Origin: Cognatazoarcus sp050305135
GTDB taxonomy: Bacteria; Pseudomonadota; Gammaproteobacteria; Burkholderiales; Rhodocyclaceae
Direction: 5' to 3'
DNA: 46,923 nt
Assembly: GCA_050305135.1 (NCBI GenBank)
Contig: JBNLET010000219.1
Coordinates: forward strand, 1-46,923
This document shows positions 1 through 7,673 of this stretch, piece by piece. The notes beneath the pieces are model-generated. The model had not been told where the DNA came from. It saw nothing but the letters and a program-made list of their open reading frames with translations, and made no database searches. The translations under genes were made by a program, and so were the position numbers. How positions within the stretch are numbered: position 1 is the first letter of the stretch; every line of letters begins with the position of its first letter.

Positions 1-662
1 GACTCGGGCAGATGGTAGGCGCCGGCACGGATGCCCTGCTGCGGCGCGCGCAATGCCTCTGCGGGCAGATCGGGCGCGGTGAACGCATCGATGCCGCGCC
101 CGATCAGGCGACGGAAGAGCTGGCGGCGCGCCGGCTGCACGTCGCGGGCCGCACGGTCCGTGTCGCGCAGCCGTATCGTGTTGGGCCGGCCCGTATCCGG
201 CGTGGCGGCCAGGTGCGCTGCCGCCTCGAGGTTCAGCGCCAGCAGAGCAGCGCCCTTTTCGCCGTGTGGGCACTGTCCGCATCGGTCGGCCCCCAGCAGT
301 TCAGTCGGCACGGCGCGCAATGCCAGGTAGGCCAGCAGCGCCGCATCCAGCGCGCCGAGGCAGGGCACGCGGATCGCATGCTCGCTCTCGACCTGCGGAC
401 AGGCGAAGGCGAGGCTGCCGCTGGCAACCCCCTGCCGAATCCACTCGACCGGCCGCAGCGCGGCGCTGCCGAGGGCTCCGCTGCGGCATGCGCCGACACA
501 CAGCCCGCAGTTGCGACAGCTCGCCGGGTCGATCGAAACACCTTCGTCATGCAGGCGGATCGCCTCGTGCGGGCAGGCATCGGCACAGCGCCGGCATTCG
601 CTGTAGCGGTAGCGGTAGCGCGTGCAGGCCGAAGGGTGGATGGAGGGGAAGGCCTGGACCAT
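1..662 (-). CDS. ferredoxin-type 4Fe-4S protein, 3' end outside window
   Basis: This is the last visible gene of the molybdoenzyme operon; its 3' end lies beyond the window, leaving about 220 residues. The ATG at 662 follows the stop of the exported rhodanese-like gene by 13 bases. Two Cys groups near the N-terminus suggest two [4Fe-4S] clusters. The second is classical (C49, C52, C55, C59). The first is C13, C23, C26, C30, with nine residues between the first two instead of the usual two. Further Cys at 88, 101, 128 and 131 (in CGQCPHG) could bind another metal. No signal peptide or membrane segment is seen, so a cytoplasmic electron-transfer or assembly role is inferred. The partner is unknown. 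Confidence 0.75.
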   Translation of the reverse strand, partial: MVQAFPSIHPSACTRYRYRYSECRRCADACPHEAIRLHDEGVSIDPASCRNCGLCVGACRSGALGSAALRPVEWIRQGVASGSLAFACPQVESEHAIRVPCLGALDAALLAYLALRAVPTELLGADRCGQCPHGEKGAALLALNLEAAAHLAATPDTGRPNTIRLRDTDRAARDVQPARRQLFRRLIGRGIDAFTAPDLPAEALRAPQQGIRAGAYHLPE

Positions 663-675
663 GGTGCGGCGCCTC

Positions 676-1131
676 TCACTCGCCCTTCAGCTCCAGCACC
701 GCGGCCCCCGGCTCGCAGGTATTGCGCGGCACGATGAAGTCCATGCCGGACGGCGGGCCGGCGGCCAGCTCCTGCAGGAAGGCGCGCCAAGTCCCTTCCC
801 CGCCCTGCACGACGATCACCTCGCGCGCCGCGAAGCGCCGGGCGATTTCATCGCCGACGCGCAAGCCTGCCTCGTCACTGGTCCCGATCACGACCACCGC
901 GGCCTCGGGCGTCAGCGTCAGATCCCCACGCCAGGCGATCGCCTGCTCGATCGGGGCTTCGCTTCGAGCAGCGGCGCCGCGGGCATCGACGACGCAGCAG
1001 TAGCCGATCCGCTCGACGACCACCGCCAGCCTGTCGCCGCCGACCAGTTCGACGCCGGCCGCCGCATCGACGCCGACCGCCGCCAGAACGGCCAGCAACA
1101 GCGGGCGAAACGAGCCTTTCAGCGCCTTCAT
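676..1131 (-). CDS. exported rhodanese-like protein lacking a catalytic Cys
   Basis: The 151-residue product begins MKALKGSF, followed by a hydrophobic stretch ending AAAGVE, which reads as a Sec signal peptide, so the mature protein should be periplasmic. The body (CCVVDARG, then alternating hydrophobic strands, AVVVIGT, VIVVQGG and a Trp) resembles a rhodanese fold. The active-site loop normally carries a catalytic Cys; here the position reads GTSDEAG without Cys. It therefore probably binds something or has a structural role rather than transferring sulfur. The start lies 3 bases after the HisA-like gene's stop, so the two are cotranscribed. The family assignment is moderate and the function unknown. 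Confidence 0.6.
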   Translation of the reverse strand: MKALKGSFRPLLLAVLAAVGVDAAAGVELVGGDRLAVVVERIGYCCVVDARGAAARSEAPIEQAIAWRGDLTLTPEAAVVVIGTSDEAGLRVGDEIARRFAAREVIVVQGGEGTWRAFLQELAAGPPSGMDFIVPRNTCEPGAAVLELKGE

Positions 1132-1134
1132 GGC

Positions 1135-1860
1135 CTAGCCCGCCGGCACCGTGAGCGGTCGCGGGTCGATCATTTGCCCGAGCGCTTCGGGTAGCCGCTC
1201 GCGCCACGCCCAGTCGGCGGCAAGGTGCCGCACACCGGCCAGCCGGATACAGTCGTCGATGCGCGCCTGCACGGACTGCCGCAGTTCGATCGCCAGCCGC
1301 GCGCCGAAAGATTCGATCAGACCGGCCAGGATGTTCAGATCGGCGTCATCGACGATGTCGACGCCGACCACCGCCCGCCCGACACCGCGCTCGAACGCCC
1401 GGCCGAGCCACCAGGACAGCAGCACGCCGCTTTGCGCGCCATCCTCGCGCAGCACTTCCCAGTCGGGCAGTGCGTGGCTCGGCCGCATGATCCGGAAATC
1501 CGCGTTCGACTCGGCGTCGAGCGACCACGCCACTTCGAGTCGTGCCGCGCTCACCGCGACGCCGACGCGTTCGGCACCGAAGCGGGACGTCAGGCGATCG
1601 ACCACGTCGAGGTCGTATAGCACGGCATCGCCCAGCAGCACGCCGGCGAAACCGGCCTGCAGCAGTTCTCGCGCGCGCGCCTCGCCGGCCCCGCCGAGCA
1701 GCACGACGCCGAGGTGGCGCGTCGCCGCCGCGTCGTCACAGTCATCGAGGCGCAGCAGGAAGGGGGTGTCGTGCCGGGTCCCGGCTGGCGGCGAGATCCA
1801 CTCGCACGACAGCCGCGGCGCCTGCTGCGCGGGCTCGGTATGGTTCAAGTCAGCAGACAT
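1135..1860 (-). CDS. degenerate HisA/HisF-like TIM-barrel protein
   Basis: The 241-residue soluble protein starts at ATG 1860 (MSADLNHTEP), overlapping the end of the DUF309-like gene by 16 bases, so translational coupling is likely. The segments LGVVLLGGAGEARARELL and AGFAGVLLGDAVL resemble the HisA strand and loop that hold the phosphate of its substrate (GGGIR and GT motifs). A second half-barrel-like stretch is GRAVVGVDIVDDADLNILAG. The usual catalytic Asp contexts and GGGIR arginines are not clearly preserved. A histidine-biosynthesis role is therefore unlikely, and its place in a molybdoenzyme operon suggests a specialised function. Family membership is inferred by eye. Confidence 0.6.
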   Translation of the reverse strand: MSADLNHTEPAQQAPRLSCEWISPPAGTRHDTPFLLRLDDCDDAAATRHLGVVLLGGAGEARARELLQAGFAGVLLGDAVLYDLDVVDRLTSRFGAERVGVAVSAARLEVAWSLDAESNADFRIMRPSHALPDWEVLREDGAQSGVLLSWWLGRAFERGVGRAVVGVDIVDDADLNILAGLIESFGARLAIELRQSVQARIDDCIRLAGVRHLAADWAWRERLPEALGQMIDPRPLTVPAG

Positions 1861-2312
1861 GGCGCCGAACCGCGCAATTCGAACTTGCGATAGACGAAGG
1901 GCTGCAGCGGGAACTCGTCGCAGGGACCGAGCGCGACGATCGTCGGCCGCAGCGTTTGCAGCGTTTCGACGATCGGTTCGAGCGAGACGCCGAGGAAGGC
2001 CGGCCGGAATCGGCCGAGCAGCAGCAGCGCGTCGTCGAGCATCAGCAACGCCCCTTCCTGGTTGGCGTTCTGCGCGAAGTGGAGCGCGTTCACCGCGAAG
2101 GCCAGGCCCTGCAGCAGCAAGGCGTCCGGATCCCGATGGCCGCCCGGCCGCTGCCTGACGATGCGCGACCACCGCTCGGTCAGCCAGTCGTGCGCCTCGC
2201 GCATCCGGTTGGCGTCCCACAGCGCAGCCAGTTCGACCCAGTCGAAGCCGCCGTCGTGCCGAGCCGGGGCCGCCCCATCCAGCTGCGCCGTCAGATCGAT
2301 CAGTTCAGCCAT
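1845..2312 (-). CDS. DUF309-like small helical protein
   Basis: The product is 155 residues, starting at ATG 2312 inside the end of the chaperone gene (8-base overlap). A longer in-frame start at 2543 would lie wholly within the chaperone gene and adds a low-complexity Arg/Ser-rich tail, so it was rejected. The central part matches the DUF309 pattern: LWDANRMREAHDWLTERW, then LLLQGLAF, then NQEGALLMLDDAL and a Gly-Arg-Phe stretch. Members of this family are small, all-helical and of unknown biochemical role. No signal peptide or metal motif is seen. A helper role in maturing the molybdoenzyme is inferred from position only. Confidence 0.7.
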   Translation of the reverse strand: MAELIDLTAQLDGAAPARHDGGFDWVELAALWDANRMREAHDWLTERWSRIVRQRPGGHRDPDALLLQGLAFAVNALHFAQNANQEGALLMLDDALLLLGRFRPAFLGVSLEPIVETLQTLRPTIVALGPCDEFPLQPFVYRKFELRGSAPCLLT

Positions 2313-3108
2313 GGCCGATCTCCAGGTCGGCGAGGCGGCCGCGCCCGGCGCAGGCGTTGCAGACCGGCTCGTCCGGATTCTGTTCGAGGGTCGGCTGCAG
2401 CTTCGGCACGACCGGCCGGGCCCGGTCCTCGTCGGCGATGCGCAAGCCCATCGCCGTGATCTCCTGTTCGGCAAAGCGCGCCAGGAAGCCGGCCATCTCG
2501 CGGTAGTAGGAATGCTCGGCCGCCCACGCGAGGAGTTGCGCAAAGCCGCGCACCCAGCGCCCCAGATGCTGGCTCCAGAAGCGCTTCACTTCCCGCTCGA
2601 GTTGGCGCACCTGGGCCGCCTCGCCGCGCTCGAGCGCGCAGCGCATCCGGTCCAGCAGCTCGGCGACGAACGAGAGCTCGACGCCGAGCTGGTCCTCATG
2701 CACATGGAAACGAGCACGCCCGACCGCGAACCCCAGGCGCCGATAGAACGCTCGGACGGCCATGCAGGGCTGCTGCTGCAGATGGCCGGTCAGGCGCACC
2801 GACTCGACCGGCGGCAGGCCGCCGGCCGCGTAGAACAGCGTCGCGTACTCGGCCGACAGTGCTTCGAGCAGGGCCTGCTGCGGCGCTTCGACGAAATCGG
2901 CGCCGAAGCGCACGCCGGCCTCGCCCCATTCGGCCAGTGCGCCGGGCGAGCGCATGGCCTCGATGAATGTGGCCGTCGGCTCCTCAAGGAAGACCCCGGT
3001 GAACAGCCGGTAGAGGTGCGCCCGCGCCGCCAATTCCTCTGACTGCGGCCAGGTGGGCGCCGCCACGACCTGTGTTGCCTGCGCCGTGCGGGCCGGCCCA
3101 ATCGTCAT
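2305..3108 (-). CDS. TorD/DmsD-family molybdoenzyme chaperone
   Basis: This 267-residue, mostly helical cytoplasmic protein has the TorD look: LAARAHLYRLFTGVFLEEP, then LSAEYATLFYAAGG, then HEDQLGVELSFVAELLDRM. Chaperones of this family bind the Tat leader and apo form of the catalytic subunit until molybdopterin is loaded. It lies directly after that subunit's gene with a 69-base gap. ATG 3108 was chosen because GGAG sits nine bases upstream; an ATG 48 bases earlier lacks a site. The C-terminus carries an added PVCNACAGRG segment, a CxxC motif not typical of TorD, which might bind metal or be redox-active. Confidence 0.88.
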   Translation of the reverse strand: MTIGPARTAQATQVVAAPTWPQSEELAARAHLYRLFTGVFLEEPTATFIEAMRSPGALAEWGEAGVRFGADFVEAPQQALLEALSAEYATLFYAAGGLPPVESVRLTGHLQQQPCMAVRAFYRRLGFAVGRARFHVHEDQLGVELSFVAELLDRMRCALERGEAAQVRQLEREVKRFWSQHLGRWVRGFAQLLAWAAEHSYYREMAGFLARFAEQEITAMGLRIADEDRARPVVPKLQPTLEQNPDEPVCNACAGRGRLADLEIGHG

Positions 3109-3177
3109 CGCGTATCTCCAAGCGCGCCCGCTCCATGCGCCGCGGACCGGGCCCAACCTTGCCGGCGCGACGCACCC

Positions 3178-5817
3178 TCAGCCATGCTGCCCGCCGGCCG
3201 GCGCACTCTGCACGCCTTCCGGTCCCGGCCAGGAAGCCATCTCCGGGTGCATCTTGCGGTGCAGATCGCCGGTGTAGGCGTAGCGAAGGGTTTCCTTGTA
3301 GGCCTGGTAATGCTTGTCCCAGTCGCCGACGACGTCGCCGTACTTGTCGTCGGGCCCGGCCTTGGCGACCTTGACGACGGTATCCATCCAGCCCTGCGAG
3401 CCGCCGATCGGATCGACGACCACCGGGATGATGTCGTTCGGATGGACCCCCTTGTCGTCCCACCAGACGTTCTTCATGTCGGCGTCCTCGCCGCCGCCGA
3501 ACTGCGGACCCTCCTTGAGCTTCAAGGTCGCGAGCCGGCCGTATTCCCAGTGCCCGCAGCCGGTGGCGATCGAGCAGACCCCGGGATGAATGCCTTCGGT
3601 GACGTAGGCCTTGGTCACCATGTGGCCGACCCGGCTCTCGATGCGCACCAGATCGCCGGTCGCGACGCCGATCCGGGCGGCGGTCGCGCTGTTCAGCCAG
3701 ACCGGGTTGGCGTGAGCGATCTCGGCCAACCACTTGACCGATGCGGTGCGCGACTGCACATGGACGTTGAACTTGTGGGTGGTCATCACCAACTCGTCCG
3801 CGCCGATCGACTCGTGCCACGGAATGCGCTTGAAGGCCGGCATCGGATTGAAGCCATACTTCGCCCACTCCTCGACCCGCACGTTGATCAGCCGGTTCGG
3901 CGTGCCGAACCCGACATAGTTGCGGCCATGGCGCCGCACACCGATCACCGCACCGTTCTTCATGATGCTGCCCTGCGCGTCGACCTCTGCACCGGCCATC
4001 TGGGCCGCGGATAGTTCCTTCTTGTACAGCCCGTACTCGGCCTGGATCTCGCGCCCGGTCTTGTCGGTGACCTTTCCGCTGCGCGGATCGAGCCGCCCGT
4101 AGATGGGCCACACGCCGTGCTTCTTCAGGAAGTCCAGGCCACCGGCTTCCTTCAGGCCGGGCAGCCCCTCGAACTGCCGGCGCATATAGTCCTCGCCGTC
4201 CTTGAAGTCCCAGTACTGCTTCATGCCGCGCGAGCCGTCCGGGTCCAGCTTGTGGATGATGTCGCGCAGGATCATGCGGGTCTCGCGCGTCTCGCCGAGC
4301 GGCTCGATGACCGGCTGGCGGATGCCGAGCCAGGGCCACAGCGAGTTCGGCATCGATTCCGGCTCCCAGCGCTCGAGATACATGCAGTCGGGCAGGATCA
4401 GGTCTGCCAGCGCGGTCTCCTCGCCCATCACGGTGCTGATCGAGACGAAGTACGGGATCAGCTTCTCGTCCCTGAACATCCGCCCCCACACGGCCCTCGC
4501 ACCGGGGTTCGTATAGACCGGGTTGTCCATGTAGGTGAAATAGACGTTCACCTTCTGCTTGCCGTCGGCGATCCAGAAAGGCGCCAGGTGAGAGACCTTG
4601 TGGCCGGCCAGCGGGTAGTCCGGGTGATCCGCCAGGTAGGAGGGCTTCGGCGCGCCGGGCGGCATCGGCGCGGGCTGGTTGTAGCCCATGCCGCGCGGCA
4701 GGCAGTAGCCGCCGCGGCGCTCGACGTTGCCGGTCATGATCGGTAGCATCATGCACGACTTCTCGTTGTACGAGCCGTACAGGTGCTTGCACGGCCCGCG
4801 GTAGGTGAACAGGGTGGCCGGCTTGGTCAATGCGAACTCGCGTGCCAGCCGCTCGATCGTCGCCGCCGGCACGCCGGAGATGCGCTCCGCCCATTCCGGC
4901 GTGAAATCGCGGTAGTGGGCCTTCAACTCGTCGACGCCGACATTGGCCCAGTCGTTGATGAAGTCCGAGTCCTGCAGGTCGTCGCGCAGGATGACGTGGC
5001 CCATCGCCAGCGCCACCGCGCCGTCGGTGCCGGGAAAGATCGGAATCCATTCGTCCGAGAAGCCCGCCGTGTTCGACAAACGGCTGTCGAAGGTGACGAT
5101 CTTCATCTGGTTGTCGACCCGACCCTCGGCGATGCGCTGCGACAGAGGATTGTGGAAGTAGGCCGCCTCCAGGATGTTGGAGCCGAAGTTCAGCACGTAC
5201 TTGGTATTGGCGAAGTCCGGCGTCTCGATGTCCGGCCCCCAGGTGGGCTCCATGCCGATCTTCTTCGACGACTCGCACACCGAGGTGTGGTTGAGCACCG
5301 TGGCCGAACCCAGCGTCTTCATGAAACGGCCGATCGCGCCGCCGGTGCGGTCGCGGCCGTACTTCAGCATCACCGAGTTCGGATCGGCCGCCAGCGCCGC
5401 ATCGACCTTTGCCGCGACCTCGGCCAGGGCCTCGTCCCACGAGATCCGCTTCCACTTGCCCTCGCCGCGCGCACCGACGCGCTTCAACGGGTACAGGATG
5501 CGGTCCGGGTTGTAGGTGTACCACATGCCCGAATTGCCCTTGGCGCACAGCCGGCCGCGCGTCGACACGTGCTCCGGATTGCCCTCCAGCTTGACGATGC
5601 GTCCGTTCTCGACGTACGCGATGGCGCCGTCCTGGATGTTGCAGACGTGGCAGGTGACCGGCACCGCCTTGCGCTCGGCCAGCGAGGCCGGGTCGAAGTC
5701 CTTGCCACCGAGGTCCTGCTCCATCGCCTGCAGGACCCGCGGCGCCACCGCCACCGCGGCTGCCGTGCCGCCGCTGACTTGCAGGAAGGTGCGGCGCGTG
5801 ATCTTTGCTTGTTCCAT
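3178..5817 (-). CDS. Tat-exported molybdopterin oxidoreductase, catalytic subunit
   Basis: This is the 879-residue catalytic subunit of a DMSO-reductase-superfamily enzyme that should bind bis-molybdopterin and reduce or oxidise a substrate in the periplasm. The N-terminus has a Tat motif (RRTFLQV, residues 8-14) before a hydrophobic stretch. The proximal Fe-S motif reads C56-x2-C59-x3-D63 ... C91, with Asp at the usual third Cys. HTSVCESS places a likely Mo-ligand Cys at 181, as in the Psr/Phs/Ttr/Arr branch rather than the Asp-ligated type II branch (nitrate, selenate, perchlorate). A typical molybdopterin-binding C-terminal domain follows. Gene order B-C-A-chaperone resembles ttrBCA and srd loci. 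The substrate cannot be told from sequence; a sulfur, selenium or arsenic oxyanion is plausible. Confidence 0.9.
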   Translation of the reverse strand: MEQAKITRRTFLQVSGGTAAAVAVAPRVLQAMEQDLGGKDFDPASLAERKAVPVTCHVCNIQDGAIAYVENGRIVKLEGNPEHVSTRGRLCAKGNSGMWYTYNPDRILYPLKRVGARGEGKWKRISWDEALAEVAAKVDAALAADPNSVMLKYGRDRTGGAIGRFMKTLGSATVLNHTSVCESSKKIGMEPTWGPDIETPDFANTKYVLNFGSNILEAAYFHNPLSQRIAEGRVDNQMKIVTFDSRLSNTAGFSDEWIPIFPGTDGAVALAMGHVILRDDLQDSDFINDWANVGVDELKAHYRDFTPEWAERISGVPAATIERLAREFALTKPATLFTYRGPCKHLYGSYNEKSCMMLPIMTGNVERRGGYCLPRGMGYNQPAPMPPGAPKPSYLADHPDYPLAGHKVSHLAPFWIADGKQKVNVYFTYMDNPVYTNPGARAVWGRMFRDEKLIPYFVSISTVMGEETALADLILPDCMYLERWEPESMPNSLWPWLGIRQPVIEPLGETRETRMILRDIIHKLDPDGSRGMKQYWDFKDGEDYMRRQFEGLPGLKEAGGLDFLKKHGVWPIYGRLDPRSGKVTDKTGREIQAEYGLYKKELSAAQMAGAEVDAQGSIMKNGAVIGVRRHGRNYVGFGTPNRLINVRVEEWAKYGFNPMPAFKRIPWHESIGADELVMTTHKFNVHVQSRTASVKWLAEIAHANPVWLNSATAARIGVATGDLVRIESRVGHMVTKAYVTEGIHPGVCSIATGCGHWEYGRLATLKLKEGPQFGGGEDADMKNVWWDDKGVHPNDIIPVVVDPIGGSQGWMDTVVKVAKAGPDDKYGDVVGDWDKHYQAYKETLRYAYTGDLHRKMHPEMASWPGPEGVQSAPAGGQHG

Positions 5818-5830
5818 GGCGATCTCCTGG

Positions 5831-6700
5831 TCAGAACAGCGTCTGCAGTTGCTGCGGGGCCATCAGCAGGACGTAGCGCAAGGCCGCGCCCCCTGCCAGC
5901 AGCAGCACCGCGGACAGTGCCAGCCCGCTCTGCCTGTGCCCGGCCGGCGCCAGCATCAGCGCGATCGGCGCCAGCGTGCCGGCGAGGACACCGAGACCGA
6001 CGAAGAGCAGCCCCATCGTGCCGCTGGTCATCAGCATGAAGGTCAGTTCCTCGCCGGCACCGCCGTAGTGGGTGGTCCCCATCAGCGACAACAGGCAGAC
6101 GCCGACCGCGGCCGCCGACCACAACATGTACGGGTGCAGCGCCTTCAGCGCGGCCTTGTCGCCGATCGCCAGCAACGAGGCCACCGCCGCGCCGGAGACC
6201 ATCGCCAGCGCGACGAACAGCGCCGGCATCAGCGCCGAATTCCATACCGGCCGCGACTGGTGCACGGTGAGGTCGTAGCCGGTGTAGATGGGCAGGCCGA
6301 GCGCCAACAGGGCACCGATCGCGGCGAGCAGCCTGGCCGGCCCCGCCTCGCCGCTGCCCCTGCTCTTGCCGATCAGCACCAGGTAGGCCAGCGAGACGGC
6401 ACCGAAGCACAGCAGATTCAGCGCTCCCCAGGCCAAGGGCGAGGCGAAATTCAGGTAGGCCGGGTTGAGGATGTTGAGGAAGCGCGGCGGCTGCGACAGG
6501 TCACCGATCAGTAACAGCCCGCCGACCGCCAGCAGCGCGAAGGACAGGTAGGCGGTCGTCCAGCGCAGCGGCCGCAGTGCACCGTCGTGCCAGGACAGGA
6601 AGGTGAAGAAGAACAGCCCGGCGGCAATGCCGATGACGAAGAAATAGATCGCGTAGGTCGCATGCCACGAGACGTCGTGGATCGCTTGATACTCGCCCAT
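5831..6700 (-). CDS. NrfD/PsrC-like integral membrane quinone subunit
   Basis: The 289-residue, strongly hydrophobic protein has about eight predicted membrane helices, starting near HATYAIYFFVIGIAAGLFFF. It matches the NrfD/PsrC family, which anchors periplasmic Fe-S/molybdopterin complexes and exchanges electrons with the quinone pool. The motif GDLSQPPRFLNIL between the second and third helices is typical of the family. It sits between the Fe-S subunit gene (11-base gap) and the catalytic subunit gene (13-base gap), as expected for a three-part respiratory complex. Direction of electron flow is not determinable here. Confidence 0.92.
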   Translation of the reverse strand: MGEYQAIHDVSWHATYAIYFFVIGIAAGLFFFTFLSWHDGALRPLRWTTAYLSFALLAVGGLLLIGDLSQPPRFLNILNPAYLNFASPLAWGALNLLCFGAVSLAYLVLIGKSRGSGEAGPARLLAAIGALLALGLPIYTGYDLTVHQSRPVWNSALMPALFVALAMVSGAAVASLLAIGDKAALKALHPYMLWSAAAVGVCLLSLMGTTHYGGAGEELTFMLMTSGTMGLLFVGLGVLAGTLAPIALMLAPAGHRQSGLALSAVLLLAGGAALRYVLLMAPQQLQTLF

Positions 6701-6711
6701 GTCGTGCTCCT

Positions 6712-7422
6712 TTATGCCTTGAAGAAGGTCCCGATGGCCTTGCGGTCGTCATCGAGGACGTCGATGTGCTGGTAGGCGTCGCGACCGAACTCGGTGTGCT
6801 TGCGCTCGGCGCCGATGTAGTACACCTGCGGCTTGGTGCCTTGCTCCGGCCGCAGCACCTGGGTCGCGTTGTGGGCAATCAGGTACGAGACCTCGCTGTT
6901 CGGATCGTTGATGTCGCCAAATACCCGCGCGCGCCCGATGCAGGTCTGCACACAGGCCGGTACGATGCCCTGGCTGACCCGGTGGAAGCAGAAGGTGCAC
7001 TTGTCCACCACGCTGGTGACGCTGGTATAGGTGCGAGAACTCGGCAGCATGAAGCGGGCGTTGTAGGGGCAGGCGGCCATGCACGAGCGGCAGCCGATGC
7101 AGCGCTCGTAGCGCTGCAGCACGAAGCCGCCGTCCTCCACCTTGTAGGTCGCCTCGACCGGGCAGTTGCGCACGCAGGGTGGATCGTCGCAGTGGTTGCA
7201 CAAGCGCGGCAGGAAGTGTTTCTTGACGTTCGGATAGGTGCCGACCACCTTGTAGGGCACCCAGGTGCGGTTCACGCCGAGCGGCGTGTCGTACTCGGCC
7301 TTGCACGCCACCTGGCAGGCCATGCAGCCGATGCAGCGACGCGTGTCGATGACCATCGCGTAGCGCTTGAGGCCTTTCACGCCGCGCGTCTCGATGGGTG
7401 ACACCCTCAGTTCTTCGCTCAT
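6712..7422 (-). CDS. four-cluster 4Fe-4S electron-transfer subunit
   Basis: This first gene of the operon encodes 236 residues of the DmsB/PsrB/TtrB type. Sixteen Cys form four groups: C30/33/36/40, C75/78/83/87, C108/111/114/118 and C142/145/157/161, consistent with four [4Fe-4S] clusters passing electrons between the NrfD-like subunit and the catalytic subunit. No signal peptide is present; such subunits are normally co-exported with the Tat-bearing partner. ATG 7422 has an AAGGAG site upstream. Expression probably starts from the sigma-54-like promoter about 85 bases upstream. Confidence 0.93.
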   Translation of the reverse strand: MSEELRVSPIETRGVKGLKRYAMVIDTRRCIGCMACQVACKAEYDTPLGVNRTWVPYKVVGTYPNVKKHFLPRLCNHCDDPPCVRNCPVEATYKVEDGGFVLQRYERCIGCRSCMAACPYNARFMLPSSRTYTSVTSVVDKCTFCFHRVSQGIVPACVQTCIGRARVFGDINDPNSEVSYLIAHNATQVLRPEQGTKPQVYYIGAERKHTEFGRDAYQHIDVLDDDRKAIGTFFKA

Positions 7423-7507
7423 AGGGAATGTCTCCTTGCCGTTGCCGACGGTCCACTGCCGGGGCAGACGCCGCCGCTTCGCGGATCACGAAGCCTGCGT
7501 CAGCTAC

Positions 7508-7522
7508 GCGAAACCTGTGCCA
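7508..7522 (-). promoter_or_regulatory. candidate sigma-54 (-24/-12) promoter of the molybdoenzyme operon
   Basis: On the minus strand the bases read TGGCACAGGTTTCGC. This has the invariant GG at -24 and GC at -12 separated by exactly ten bases, and a full TGGCAC first element. Transcription would start near 7496, giving a leader of about 75 bases to the ATG at 7422. The dyads at 7584-7623 lie where enhancer-binding activator sites are usually found. Confidence 0.55.
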
Positions 7523-7583
7523 GGCGACAATCGAATCAATTTCAATGAGTTACGAACGCACTCCAGGCAATGCATCCGCAGCA

Positions 7584-7623
7584 GGTAACCTGCCGCAACG
7601 CAGCATGGTTACCGCAAGGTAAC
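7584..7623. promoter_or_regulatory. GTTACC/GGTAAC dyads, possible activator sites
   Basis: A perfect dyad GTTACC-GCAA-GGTAAC lies at 7608-7623, and a further GGTAACC, itself nearly palindromic, at 7584-7590. They are roughly 90-130 bases upstream of the predicted start of the sigma-54-like promoter. That spacing is typical of sites for NtrC-type enhancer-binding proteins. No such activator gene is in the window. The same bases could also be an operator for another regulator or part of a hairpin after the hydrolase gene. Confidence 0.4.
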
Positions 7624-7673
7624 AATGAGGGCTTGCGGGCATGGACGGACACGACCACGCCGCGCCGTCAGGC

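Noticed and set aside
3178..7422. Assignment as a type II selenate, perchlorate or nitrate reductase
   Set aside because: The Mo-ligand context is HTSVC rather than the Asp of type II enzymes, and an NrfD-type anchor replaces the cytochrome b subunit of that group.
7523..7560. FNR-like box in the promoter of the molybdoenzyme operon
   Set aside because: Only one TTGAT half-site is recognisable; the second half does not match.
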